From Ophiura sarsii (taxonomy: Eukaryota; Echinodermata; Ophiuroidea; Amphilepidida; Ophiuridae), in NCBI GenBank assembly GCA_035610835.1, contig CM069443.1:59537266-59601265 (forward strand): a stretch of DNA of 64,000 bases. Reading direction: 5' to 3'. Position 1 is the first letter of the stretch. Each line of letters starts with the position of its first letter. Shown here one piece after another: positions 9,729 to 19,979 of the stretch. The notes under the pieces were generated by a model. The model searched no databases and had not been told where the DNA came from. It saw nothing but the letters and a program-made list of their open reading frames with translations. The position numbers and the translations under genes were made by a program.

Positions 9729-12700
9729 CTGCATGAAGTAACAAAATACAGGAATTATACATATTAAAAAGAAAATATAACTTACTTTGTTAAACATTTC
9801 TAATATTTTAAAGTATAAAATGAATTGAATGTAAAAGGAAACTGTTTTTAGCATAAATAAATAAATACTATTGTCAGGGCTGTAGCTACGCCGGTTGGGT
9901 GTAGCCGGCACTCACGCTGGCAGACCAGCCCTAAAAGCTGGCCGACCACCAGCGCTAAATCTTCTTTTTAATTTTTTTTTAAAAAGAATTAAAAAAAGAA
10001 TCTTATTGTATTCAATGAGCAATGGACTGAGGACTTTTCTTCCCAAGCTTCCCCTCCCCCTATTACTCCTCATCCGGACGTGTTTTGGAATGTTTGACAA
10101 TCACTGCGGCCCGTGAATGGATCTCGAAATCACAATGAGGCCCGGGTGTAGAAAAGGTTGCACACACTTGATCTAAGTAATACTTTTGAAGCATTAATGT
10201 GATACCCATGTGTGTGGTGGCCATGTCATACCTTGTGTTGGCGTTTGGTAAACATACTCAATTAATAACCATGTGAAAGTGGACCATTAATGACTGTGTT
10301 AAACCTAAGCACCAGGATTTTGCGCAATTTCAAAAGGCAAAATGCGGTGCTGAATATTTTGAAATACGCAAAATGCGCTGGAAAAAAGAGCAAAATGCGC
10401 CTTTTGGGCTTTCCAAAGGTTTTCTGTTTGTCGGCCCCCAGGACCCCAAAAAAACCTTTGGTAAAACACAGAATTTTGAACTCCGACTCATTCAGTATTA
10501 AAATATAAAATCCTTACCTAATTTCATAGAAAAGAGGTAATAATATATTCCTAAATGCAATCACAAAAGTGTTTGTTTTTACCGTCAATGAATGATCGTT
10601 TCACAGTTCACTGTTTACACATAAGCCGCCATTTCAAAATTGGGCTGCTCCATTCAATTGGCAGGGGTGGGATTGAGAGAATTAAAATATTCATTCCTGT
10701 GTCATAACAAGTTTGACGCAATCAATTTATTATAATTTCATTCTAATTATCCCAAGTGACGGACAAAACAATTAATTGTATTATTCGTCTCATTAATTCC
10801 AAATTCAACCAAAATTCTCAATCATGAGAAATATTCCCAACCAGGAATTTAAAATTGTACATCTCTATGTTTTCATGTTGCGGCCGCAGCTGTTCGATTC
10901 GAGGGGAAACCCCTTTTGAAGTCAATATTTGTTAAATGTTATGATACTGAGCACATAACTAATTGTAAATCATATCATGTTTATATTTCTATTATTTAAA
11001 ATAATTTTAGCGAGTATGAAAATATATTCATCCACAAAATTTATAAAAGCCATTTTCTAACTTTTGCAAATTTATTTTTAGAACAAGGTCAAAAGCTGGG
11101 TCGAAAGATTGTATGCCAGACGCCAATGTTTAAAAGATGGCAAATGCTGCGTCATCGAGAAAAACAGTAAATAATTAAAAAAATAAGTGGGGAAATACAA
11201 TTTTATTAAGAATATATTAGTAGAAAAGATTTTTTTTTAATTTATAAATATGCCTTTCTGATGCAGAACAAAGTTTGATTTTTTGCCCACCAAAGATTCC
11301 AAAATTAGGTAAAATAGTAAAAGTAAGTAAGCTTATTAATATTATAATTTCACAAGATGAGCGCGGACTTTATTATACTTGTTCATCATTAGATAACATG
11401 TTTTCAATCATTTCAAGGCCCCATGGGTAATCATTTAAAGCTTTTATTGCGAAATAAACCTCTTCAATTCTGAATTTTTTTAATAGTTTTTTAGAAAAAT
11501 GCGCCGTGGAAGCCAAAATGCGCTTTTTTGCGCAAATTGCGCCATCGCGCAAAATCCTGGTACTTAGTTAAACCTTACCATTTAAATGTTATATCATTTT
11601 ATGTGTTATTTTGAACATTTAGTATCCATGTGATTTTCATGTATCAGTTCCAATTGTGCGAGAAATATTTGGTTTCCACCTCCCCGCACGCAAAAGTAAT
11701 CCAAGCGTACGCCTGCGATTATGGCAACACGCATGCAGTTTTGGTAGCATGCAATCATCACGCACATAATGCACTTGCACTTATAATTACAGCCCTTTGA
11801 ACCTTTGGAAAAGGCGCTATATAAATACTGATTATTATTATTATTGCTTTCATGTGCGCCCGCGTCCTTCTGTATTTATTCGCTGCTGTAAGGAGGCTTT
11901 CCCAAATTGGAACTGATCAAACTATAGTATCCATGCGATATATGTTGCAAACATATCATATCATACCCATGTTGTATTCATGTGACAGCGAATCAATAAG
12001 GCCAATTTCGTTTTGTTTTGTAATGGCGTAACATACCATTGAAAATGTGGGTAGGGAGGGCGGATTTATTTCCCTCCCCAACTTCCTGTATTGATATTTT
12101 GAATTGTATACTCAAAATTACTAAATTTGATCATCAGATTTGCTGTCTACTAAATTCCTTTTTTAAATTTGATTTTTTTTCTTTTACTGCAAATTCTTTT
12201 TTTTTAAATCAGGGTCGGTCAGGTTACACCAATACAACAATATGTTGTTGTTGTTGGCCTAAGTGACTCAAACATTTGTGACATATAATCAACGGAGTAA
12301 TTCTGTTATATCCTTCACAGAGGTATTCATAGTGCATGGTTTTTAAGAACGACGCATACTTCCGATGTAGGTGTGTAGGGTATAACAGAATTATGCCTAA
12401 TCAACCTACCTATATGCAAAGTTTTCTGCTTGTTTTCTGGAACCTATGAGCTGTACTATGGCAAAGAATTGCTGTAGTCCATCATACTTCTCTTGTTTTT
12501 CTAATACTAGCATGAAGTGATGACCAAAGCAGCTTTGCATCATTACCCAGTCAACTGCTCCTGGTAAGTTGATGTCAGTTGCAAGGAATACTATGTCTTC
12601 ACCTGCACAAGTAAATGTATACAAAAGAGAAAAACCATTGGAATGTTGTTGTGATTATAACAAGGCACCTTATCCATGAGTTCATGAAGTGACACAAAAG

Positions 12701-15700
12701 ACTGAAAGTATAACTAATACAATGGACCTACGGCACATATTCTCCTGGCCACAGTGCGACATGTATACGCGGGTGCACTTCGATCAACTGCACGCGCATG
12801 CTTGAAAACTCACAAAATGCCGCTAGCCAACCAAAGCCGTGAGGTCGAGCTAACGCATTGCGCACCACGGATGTCCGCTGCAACGGGTTATTTTGTGAGG
12901 TTGACCTAGCGTACAACCTCATGTGACGTGCGTCCATTACAGGGCTAGTATTTCTATTCACCTTGCGAGAATCTAAACAGATTCTCGCAACCACATTTTA
13001 CGAGAATCCAATTAGACTCTCGCAAACCTGTCCACGAGAATCAATTGAGAATAATGATGTCATTGGGGCTACCTGAGTTCAATACCTTGGGTAGGCATGC
13101 CATCCTTTTATGTTCCACTCACTTGACCCGCCCACATTAATCAAAGTCAAAACCACTGTTCCCTTAAAATTTAAAACCACTGTTCCTTAAACAATTTAAG
13201 CATATATATAGCGTTACTTGTTTACTGCATGATAACGGACTGCTTTCTGGAGCACTTGGTCTGTCTCAAGCTCCACTCTCACAAATTTTGTAAGTATATA
13301 TGTTCTCACAAATTGTCTGTCTCTAGCCATTTGTTCTTTGAGTTAAAAAAGGCGATAAATGCATCTTTATCTGTATAACCTACCTTGCAATGTAGTAATA
13401 CTCTTGTGTGCGTGTGTCAAATGGGGCATAACCTGGTCTAGTGATCCTTGCCATTTGCAAGATGCACCTGGACACGGGCAAGAGTATGGCCTGAATTCAC
13501 ACCCTTCTTCGTGGTCCGGTTTCTCTGTGTAGGACATAGTTGCCATACAACCTGACCCAGAATATTTGCAAGGGAACATCACGGTTTGAGCAACCTTCTC
13601 CATGGCCAAGTTGCGTATACTCCCTGTAAATAAGGTAAATACACCAAATCAAATGAATAGCAAAAATGACACACAACAATAATGTGTTTAGTTACTACTA
13701 CTAATAGATAATTGAAGTTAATACTTATACTTTTCCTCTTAAAAAATCTAAAACTTGAAATTGATGACATGTATGGTTTGTGCTACTTCAGTATTCACTG
13801 TACAATGCGATGACCTACGTTAAAAAATCTCTCACAAAAAAGTGAAAGTTATTTAATGTTGCCTTCCCTCTGAACTAGTTATTAAAGGTAGGTGTTCCGA
13901 TTGCTGGGCTGATCTTCAACTTGATGTTTTCTATGCTTCATCAAGGGTCATCCTTAAAACAGTCATATTCCAAAGTTTGAGCTGCATACAATGGTTCTTA
14001 TTTAATTAGAAGTACAAGATGACATGACATTTCCCATTGAGTAGTACAGAGTGGTTAACCACATTTGGCAGTATTTCACTGCATTCTGGCATTTAAATGG
14101 AACATATCTAATTGAGTCAAACAGTTTACAGAAATAGCGAGATATCAAAATATGTTGATGGGTAAAAAAAAGCTAAAGTGATCAGAACATCCACCTTAAT
14201 ACATGACCCTATAAAATATGTAATTTTTTTACTATTAAGATGTTATCAGTACGTAGAGAGCTGGTACAGCTGACAAAACATATGGCACATTTTTGGTTAT
14301 TAATAGCATTCTATTGGCAGTTCCCTCAAATGCAAAGTTTCCCCTTAAATCCAATGACTTCCTTCCCGGGGATGAACATGCTTTAGGGATCATCACCGAC
14401 AATTTGTCAGCAAACTTAACCTGATCACTTAAGCTTATTAAAGGGTATATTAACACTTTCAACGCTGCTATTGGTTTTACCATATATATACAAAACAGAT
14501 TTTTCAGACAAACTTTCCAACTTTCAAAGTCTATATCTCAAGGGTTACTGAACCAATACTGGGCATGTTTGTACTTATTCTAATGCATTTCTCATGGTGA
14601 TTCCAATTATGGTAATGAAATTCAATGATGTTGACATTATTGACACATTTTGTGACATTTTGGAATGTCGTCTGCAGACGCTGCAGCGTGGAAAGTGTTA
14701 AAATACATTGTATAATTGAACAGACGAGTAAGTGTTGACGCCATTTTGTTAATTAGGGACAAAGTGAGGTCATGAGACTAAATGGATATGATAGAATTAA
14801 TAGAACTGTGCAGACTTGGCAGGATATATGTGATGTATACACTAACTGCTATTTCCAATCCCTTTTTTTTACTCATATTGACCCCTCAATTGAATTGAAT
14901 TTAACCCTTTGAACCCGAAAGGCCGCTTTAGCGGGCGCACGGAGTAATCGCTATAACCCGAAAGGCCGCTATAGCGGCCTTAGAACAGGTGACATTGATC
15001 ATGTGACTTTGAGTGGTCATATGACTCTGAAATCATGTGATGTTTATACCCGAACTGAAATACCTTGTTTCGCCAGATTTACGTTGTGTTTTGATGTCAT
15101 TTGGCAGAAGAAAACTGTCAAAAATAGCACGAAATGGAACGACTGCGCATGCGCAGATGTTTCTCAGGTAGACAGACATGCATTGTATTACGGTTATAAA
15201 TAGCCAATTTGGCGATAAAAAAAGAATAAAGATCGGATAAGAACGATGTTTTATTACGAATAATGTATTTACGATGACAGAGGGCAGTATGTCATTATTG
15301 AAGACGGTGAATCCATGGTGAATCAGAGGGTGTAAGACTCGGGGAACAAATCCATTATTCCTCAAAATAACTTAGGGTGAAGGGGCCGTCCCCCACCAAT
15401 AACTCAGGGTTCGAAGGGTTAAATTGAAAATATTACTACTTTTATTGTCAAAAATGTGACTAGCCTTAACATCAAGATATTTAATCGATCAAATGTTAAG
15501 TAGTAACGGTGTAGCTGAATGGTATGGATGTATTGTATTCTCTTATCAAAATGACAAGAGTCGAAATTCAAGTTTACACACATAATTTACAAATGGCAAC
15601 CTTGAATCAGGAGTAATATAATAATTATGTATATGATTCTGTGTGCTACTAATGAGTTTCAGTTTTAAAGCACTGGATGTTAAACTTCTGCTTTTTTCAA

Positions 15701-18124
15701 TAAAGCAATGGACAATTTTTTCTTCTGCATTAACTGATTAAAAGATTAAATGCCAATGGTTTTGGGTTTCCACAATTTGTATAGGACTTTTGGCAATGTT
15801 TTTCACACTGAAAAGCGATCCATTTTAAAATGTAGACTGTCTATACACACCAGCTACACGTGTACAACATTTTCCGTGTATATGTGACAGAGACATTTCC
15901 ATATTTTTCAAAATAAATTAAAGGTAGATGACCCGATCACATTCCGATTTTCAACTTGAAGTTTTCTATTCTACATGAAAGGTCATCCTTAAAAAAGTCG
16001 TGTTCCAAAGTTTGAGTTGCATAGCTCTAATGGTTCTTATTTTAGACGCACAAGATGCTGTGAACTGTACCCATTGAGTAGTACACAAACTATATCGGTG
16101 GTTACCACCATTCGCGGTAATTCGACGTTATTTCATCGATTTCTCCGTAATTATACCGATTTAGGCCGTCAAATTTCAGTATGATGATGAGAAAAATACG
16201 AGCTTTCATATGATATGAAAATCTCCGTATGTTTGAAATAATTCTGTGTTACAAAAATGTGATCGGGTCATCTACCTTTAAGCCCTCCTATTTGTAGATG
16301 TTACAAAGGTTTTAAATAACTCAGAGTGTCTATAATTGGACAAAAATACACGACTGGATTATAGAAGTTGTATTGGACTGATAGCACTAAAATCCAATTT
16401 GCCAGCTCACGGAACACACTCAACACTAGAGAATGATTAATAGTATCGCACCAATTGGGCTACAAGTCTATAATTTGATTATTTTTAAAAGTTCAACAGT
16501 GAAGTATCTTGTCTAAAAAATCTGTGAATATAGTGTGGGTTTGGTTAATTGATGATGATTTATGTCTTCCTTTTTAATTTTAAGATAGCACACATTCTTA
16601 TTAATATGACAATATGTGCCCACTGTTTAATTTCGCCCACATTACAGATGTTCATAGATCTAACTTTAATAATGTTACATGAATCGCTGAACATCTGTCT
16701 AGGTTGCAGGACAGGACACTGACCGCATTTATAAGCCGGATGTTTTCCTTCTTCTAATAAATGGCTATTTTTGTCTCAAACAACTGCACGGTACATAATT
16801 CAGTGCCAACCTAAATCAGGTGCATTTACAGTGGCAGTACTAAGGGGTGAGGTGCCTCCCCCTCCCCCACCCCCAGTCAGCTCAAGCCTCACCCCTTTTT
16901 GTACCCAAACAATCATGAATGTTGAGTTTTATTGTCAAAATTACGTAAAATAAGCTTAAAATTGGACTGAAATTACTCATTCAAAACAAATTAAGACTTT
17001 TTGACTTATCTACTCCCTAATAATTGAGATATGCTTATAATAATCAATTCCCAAAGTTTTACAGTCATAGCACTTTCTCTCTCATCTACAAAAACTTCAG
17101 AAGGTGAAAATAAAGAAAAACATAAGAAATTTCAATATGACTGTAAAGTCCTCAAATAGGTTAGTAAAAGCTCATCTTTGCTGTGATCTCAGTTTTGTAA
17201 ATATAATTGATTTGGTATAATAGCTGTTTTTCTGCAGTGGTGTAGTATCCGAGGCAGCTACGTGACCTTAACTGCACATACTATTTATGACTAGGGAAAC
17301 ATATAATTGATTCACACAAAACTGTAGACCTACATGAAGACTGACACAAATGTAGTGTTATACAAAGTATGTCCTAGTTCTATTGTTGTTTATGTTATTT
17401 TCTTTGATTCTGGTCTGTTTAGGACATTTTGAAATGGATGGTCTCACAGATGACCTCTTTAGGGAATACCACATTAGTAATGAAATCTAGATCTAAAAAT
17501 ATCCAATTTGATTAAGTATGGGTGGACAGGAAAGTTATAATTCCCACTCATGGGCCTGATTCTTTTCTTGAAATATACTTTAGATCTATGTATGAAACAG
17601 TTACATGATTAAAGATAAATAATTAACACTTTCCATGCGGCAGTAGTCTGTAGACGACACTTTCAAAATGTCCAAAATTTCAACATTATTGAATTTCATC
17701 ACCATATTTGGAATCACCATGACAAATGCATTCAAATAAGTATAAACATGCCTAGTATTTTAAGGTATTCTTGAGATAGACACGATTGAAAGTTGGGAAA
17801 GGTTTCTGAAATTTTTGTTTGTATGGAAAAATAATGGCTGCGTAGAAAGTGTTTCTACCTCATGACAATCAAATGATGCCCTTTATTGAAGCATACCGAG
17901 TTTTTCCTCTCTTTGGAACCCAACTTACCTAATGGTCCCCTACACGTGGGGCAACAATTCAATTTAGGTCTGCAATTGGAGCACACCAAATGCCCACTTT
18001 GGCACTGTAGTATGGGCGGAAGCACGTAGTCAAAACATACTGGGCATTCAAATAAACTGGCTAGATCCTGATTGGTAGTTGGAGTGTGGCTCCGCCCTTT
18101 TGCGTTAGCCGCTGGTCGACTCAT
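9551..18124 (-). CDS. SIAH: SIAH-type RING E3 ubiquitin ligase, complete, four coding exons
   Basis: Join of 18124-17929, 13623-13384, 12602-12410 and 9728-9551 (minus strand) gives 268 codons plus TGA, against about 282 residues in vertebrate SIAH1. Visible parts: a short variable N-terminus; a C3HC4 RING at residues 27-61 (C27, C30, C41, H45, C48, C51, C58, C61); the paired SIAH-type zinc fingers at about 83-143, with the very conserved run [20 protein letters not shown]; and the substrate-binding sina/TRAF-like domain at about 147-265, ending in the typical NVTISMC. Family knowledge: SIAH proteins dimerise and ubiquitinate substrates for proteasomal degradation, working with E2 enzymes of the UBE2D group. 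All junctions are GT-AG and restore frame exactly (phases 1, 1 and 2). No stop, frameshift or missing zinc ligand is seen, so the gene looks functional. SIAH1, 2 and 3 are vertebrate duplicates; this would be the single invertebrate orthologue. Confidence 0.96.
10040..10175. repeat. dispersed repeat shared with 22502-22591
   Basis: Both places read CCGGACGTGTTTTGGAATGT, then AATCACAATGAGGCCCGGGT and AGAAAAGGTTGCACA. The end resembles hAT-Charlie-type termini (GGCCC, GGTTGCACA), but I could not pair it with a left end. Confidence 0.55.
10306..11566. mobile_element. hAT-type non-autonomous element in SIAH intron 3
   Basis: Ends TAAGCACCAGGATTTTGCGC and GCGCAAAATCCTGGTACTTA are inverted with one mismatch. 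GTTAAACC stands directly outside both ends (10298-10305 and 11567-11574): an exact 8-bp target duplication, the mark of the hAT superfamily. The 1,261-bp interior is AT-rich with repeated AAAATGCGC motifs near both ends and no transposase ORF. Confidence 0.9.
11641..11928. mobile_element. MITE with CTATAGTTTGATCAGTTC ends, SIAH intron 3
   Basis: Left end ATCAGTTCCAATTGTGCGAG, right end AATTGGAACTGATCAAACTATAGT. Interrupted at about 11781-11846 by a foreign GGCGCTATATAAATACTG + (ATT)n tail. Confidence 0.75.
11781..11846 (+). repeat. LINE/SINE 3' tail fragment
   Basis: CCTTTGGAAAAGGCGCTATA followed by AATACTGATTATTATTATTA. The same kind of tail ends the SINE at 4108 and the LINE at 60070. It splits the host MITE compared with its other copies. 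Confidence 0.65.
11999..12262. mobile_element. GGCCAA-ended MITE
   Basis: AAGGCCAATTTCG...TAATGGCGTAAC at the left; GGTTACACCAATACAACAATA...GTTGGCCT at the right. The same family as 26119-26521. Confidence 0.65.
12297..12397. mobile_element. ~100-bp mini-MITE
   Basis: TAATTCTGTTATATCCTTCACA and the inverted TGTGTAGGGTATAACAGAATTA enclose a core reading AAGAACGACGCATACT. Near-identical copies lie at 33322-33427 and 38548-38647. Confidence 0.85.
12410..12602 (-). CDS. SIAH: SIAH coding exon 3 (substrate-binding domain, first part)
   Basis: The acceptor TGCAG ends at 12603 and the donor GTAGGT starts at 12409. The 193-base exon encodes 63 full codons beginning [18 protein letters not shown] and ending AENFAY. 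This is the beta-sandwich region that binds substrate peptides. The junction to the next exon splits an arginine codon (AG|G). Confidence 0.95.
12603..13383 (-). other. SIAH intron 2
   Basis: 781-bp GT-AG intron. A CG-richer stretch (12730-13040) with an 88-codon minus ORF and repeated CGAGAATC motifs is probably an old repeat; no family identified. Confidence 0.85.
13384..13623 (-). CDS. SIAH: SIAH coding exon 2 (zinc fingers)
   Basis: The acceptor reads TTTACAG before 13623 and the donor GTAGGTT starts at 13383. The exon is 240 bases: two bases finishing a glycine codon, 79 full codons, and one base of the next glycine. It encodes the [12 protein letters not shown] linker and both SIAH zinc fingers. 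The cysteine/histidine ligands are all in place (C84, C91, H103, C107, C114, C121, H133, H136 by my count). Confidence 0.95.
13886..14195. mobile_element. TTAA MITE family D, diverged copy
   Basis: AGGTAGGTGTTCCGATTGCT at the left, AGTGATCAGAACATCCACCT at the right, TTAA at 13882-13885 and 14196-14199. Internal GGTCATCCTTAAAA and CCCATTGAGTAGTACA are shared with 15922-16277. Confidence 0.75.
14454..14697. mobile_element. TTAA MITE family A, inverted copy
   Basis: CACTTTCAACGCTGC at the left, GCAGCGTGGAAAGTG at the right, TTAA at 14450-14453 and 14698-14701. Confidence 0.85.
14905..15418. mobile_element. piggyBac-type non-autonomous element (family G)
   Basis: CCCTTTGAACCCGAAAGG at the left and GGGTTCGAAGGG at the right are inverted, with TTAA at 14901-14904 and 15419-15422. 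Just inside lie two GGCCGCTxTAGCGG palindromes (14931-14944, 14962-14977). The interior matches 61897-63075 at GCGCAGATxTTT...TTCTCAGG and GAGGGCAGTATxxCATTAT. It is therefore a deletion derivative of an element that once had a transposase. Confidence 0.85.
15922..16277. mobile_element. TTAA MITE family D, complete
   Basis: AGGTAGATGACCCGATCACAT and its exact reverse complement, TTAA at 15918-15921 and 16278-16281. Confidence 0.9.
17627..17851. mobile_element. TTAA MITE family A, 77 bp from SIAH exon 1
   Basis: CACTTTCCATGCGGCAG at the left after TTAA (17623-17626); CTGCGTAGAAAGTG at the right followed by TTTC in place of TTAA. Confidence 0.8.
17929..18124 (-). CDS. SIAH: SIAH coding exon 1 (start codon and RING finger)
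   Basis: The ATG occupies 18124-18122. The next residues, [10 protein letters not shown], match the MSR start usual for SIAH1. The exon encodes the whole RING and stops after the first base of a glycine codon, just before the donor GTAAGTT at 17928. A longer in-frame ORF runs upstream to 18196, but a pyrimidine-rich stretch ending CTACAG at 18145 is a good acceptor. The codons before MSR are therefore most likely intron plus 20 bases of 5' UTR (18144-18125), and a separate noncoding first exon is expected upstream. Confidence 0.95.
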
Positions 18125-18231
18125 GGTCGCCAACTTACGCAGTGCTGTAGATAAAGAGACAACAAAAAGAGAGAACAAATATAACATTAATTGCATGTTT
18201 TTACTAAGGACTTATCATGTATGCAATGTAC

Positions 18232-18442
18232 CGTAAAACGGTGTGAATAGGGACATGGGGGTGAATAGGGACAAAAATGGGAACAGTTTTTTAAATATCA
18301 CCCGGCCAGTTTGTGTACCAAAAAAAGGGGTGAATAGGGACATGGGGCCCCCATGTCCCTATTCACCCTGTTTTACGGGACACAAACTGGCCGGGTGACA
18401 TATAAACCCCCATGTCCCTATTCACCCCGTTTTCCGGTACCC
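18232..18442. mobile_element. palindromic repeat with GTGAATAGGGACA blocks
   Basis: Outer inverted ends CCGTAAAACGGTGTGAATAG / CTATTCACCCCGTTTTCCGG. The motif GTGAATAGGGACAxGGGG occurs three times forward and twice inverted, and 18332-18365 is a perfect 34-nt palindrome centred on GGGCCC. ACCCGGCCAGTTTGTG also occurs in both orientations. Confidence 0.8.
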
Positions 18443-18517
18443 TTCATACGATATGCTTTCTGATGTAAAGTCCATTTTATATGACTTTAATGTGATGGGT
18501 ATTTCACAATTATGCCT

Positions 18518-18729
18518 ACTGTAAAACACTTTAATTTCACGGATACTTTATTTCGCAAATTTAAAATTACTGATATTTTTAACAGGCATTTAATTTCACG
18601 AATCTGGAAATCTTACTGTTACTCTCTATGCAATATTGTCAGTTTCACGGGTATTTAATTTTGCGAATCGACATCCCTTGCGAAATACGCGAAATTAAAT
18701 CCCTCACGAAATTTAGTGGTTTTACAGTA
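18518..18729. mobile_element. MITE with TACTGTAAAAC ends
   Basis: TACTGTAAAACACTTTAATTTCACGGA and TTTAGTGGTTTTACAGTA are inverted; the interior repeats TTTCGCAAATT and its complement. Related copies at 19063, 41193 and 61321. Confidence 0.7.
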
Positions 18730-19062
18730 ATTGTTATTGTGATGTGTTAGTTTGGGAGGATTTCCATGTGATAAATGACAAAGATAACAAAATGTTTGAA
18801 CTTTGCATAAATAATTACTTTTGATGATTTCTTTGAAATAGCCTCATAACTAACATTTTCTTGTATTTCCACATGACATCGCATAAACCTAGGGCTCGGG
18901 AAAAAATACAATCTCTATTTTCCCTATAACATATACATGTAGGAAAACAGCAATCTTGTTTTGTTTTTTTACCCCTGTATAATAACATTAGGACTCTGAA
19001 ATAACAGCAATCTTGTTTTATTTGGCCTTTTACCTATTCAATGATTTGCCCAATGGTAGGTA
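18730..19062. other. unassigned DNA
   Basis: ACAGCAATCTTGTTTT occurs twice (18950 and 19004); otherwise nothing recognised. Confidence 0.35.
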
Positions 19063-19279
19063 TACTGTAAAACCGGAAATGCTTGGGAGTTTAAAATTTC
19101 ATGAATCAGCAATACAGGCCTAATTCACGGCATGAACATTTTGTTAATGTAAACTTTGGAGTAACTTTGCAATGTATGCTACAAGGTACATGTACATGAA
19201 ATTGGAAATATTCGCGAGTAAATGCTCCTCGCGAAATTAGTGACATTTAAATGCACACAATCATTTCTGGTTTTATACC
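19063..19279. mobile_element. MITE with TACTGTAAAACC ends
   Basis: TACTGTAAAACCGGAAATG at the left and CATTTCTGGTTTTATA at the right; internal GTAAACTTTGGAGTAACTTTGCA matches 41300-41340 inverted. Confidence 0.7.
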
Positions 19280-19730
19280 GAAACAAATAATTTTCGCAAA
19301 CAATGCAAAGAGTCTGAACATACAGGAAACTTTCCCCAACATGATAGGAAGTCAATCCTATCTAAAATGCAGTCAGTTGCCATGGTCAATCAGATTCATC
19401 AATGGCACTGTCATTGTTGTCATGGATTTTAATTTTTCTACATTTCTCTTCATCATCTGTACACCCTGGTTGTTGCCGATTGTTTCTTTTCCATATCATA
19501 GTTCATTATTATTAACTCCTATCCTTATTATAGTAGATTCATAAACATAAGCCGATCGGTTATTGAATATTTAAGTATAACAGCTGTTCATAAAACTGAC
19601 CTACATACATCTCCATCCAGATCAGCTTCGGGTGGACTGTCACACACAGTCAGTCATCCCTAATTAAAAGTAACCGCTCCGGTGTGGGGGAAACTGAATG
19701 TTAATTTGAGGGCCATATTTTCAGTAGGAT
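19280..19730. other. unassigned DNA
   Basis: The 97-codon ORF at 19251-19544 overlaps the MITE and has no recognisable features. Confidence 0.35.
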
Positions 19731-19979
19731 ACTATAGTTTGATCAGTTCCAATTTGGCCAGAAATATGCGGTTTTTATCTCTCCGCGCGCAAAAGTAATC
19801 CATGCGAACACGCACGACTTTGTCATACACAAGCGTCACGCATATGATAGTAGTGCGCAATGTTGCGCATGCGAGAGTGTTGCGCATGCGAGAGCTTTGC
19901 GCGTGTATGCTCTTCTGAATTCATTCATTGCTGTAAACAGTAGGTTCGCCAATTTGGAACTGACTGAACTATTATAGTG
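19731..19979. mobile_element. MITE with CTATAGTTTGATCAGTTC ends
   Basis: ACTATAGTTTGATCAGTTCC at the left and AATTTGGAACTGACTGAACT at the right. GCGCATGCGAGAG is repeated twice inside (19862-19893). Confidence 0.8.

Larger units (their letters stand above)
9729..12409 (-). other. SIAH intron 3
   Basis: 2.7-kb GT-AG intron. It holds a unique repeat piece (9880-10175, shared with 22502-22591), ATGTG units, a hAT-type element (10306-11566), a MITE (11641-11928) with an internal LINE/SINE tail, a GGCCAA-family MITE (11999-12262) and a mini-MITE (12297-12397). Confidence 0.9.
13624..17928 (-). other. SIAH intron 1
   Basis: 4.3-kb GT-AG intron carrying five TTAA-type elements (13886, 14454, 14905, 15922 and 17627). 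The part 16282-17622 holds nothing I can assign apart from a CCTCCCCCTCCCCCACCCCC run near 16854. Confidence 0.9.

Noticed and set aside
12728..12994. 88-codon minus ORF as an extra exon
   Set aside because: It lies inside SIAH intron 2; the flanking exons join in frame without it and it matches no SIAH sequence.
18125..18196. Upstream in-frame Met at 18196 as the SIAH start
   Set aside because: The segment contains a strong pyrimidine tract plus CTACAG acceptor and the resulting N-terminus is unlike the family; MSR at 18124 fits.
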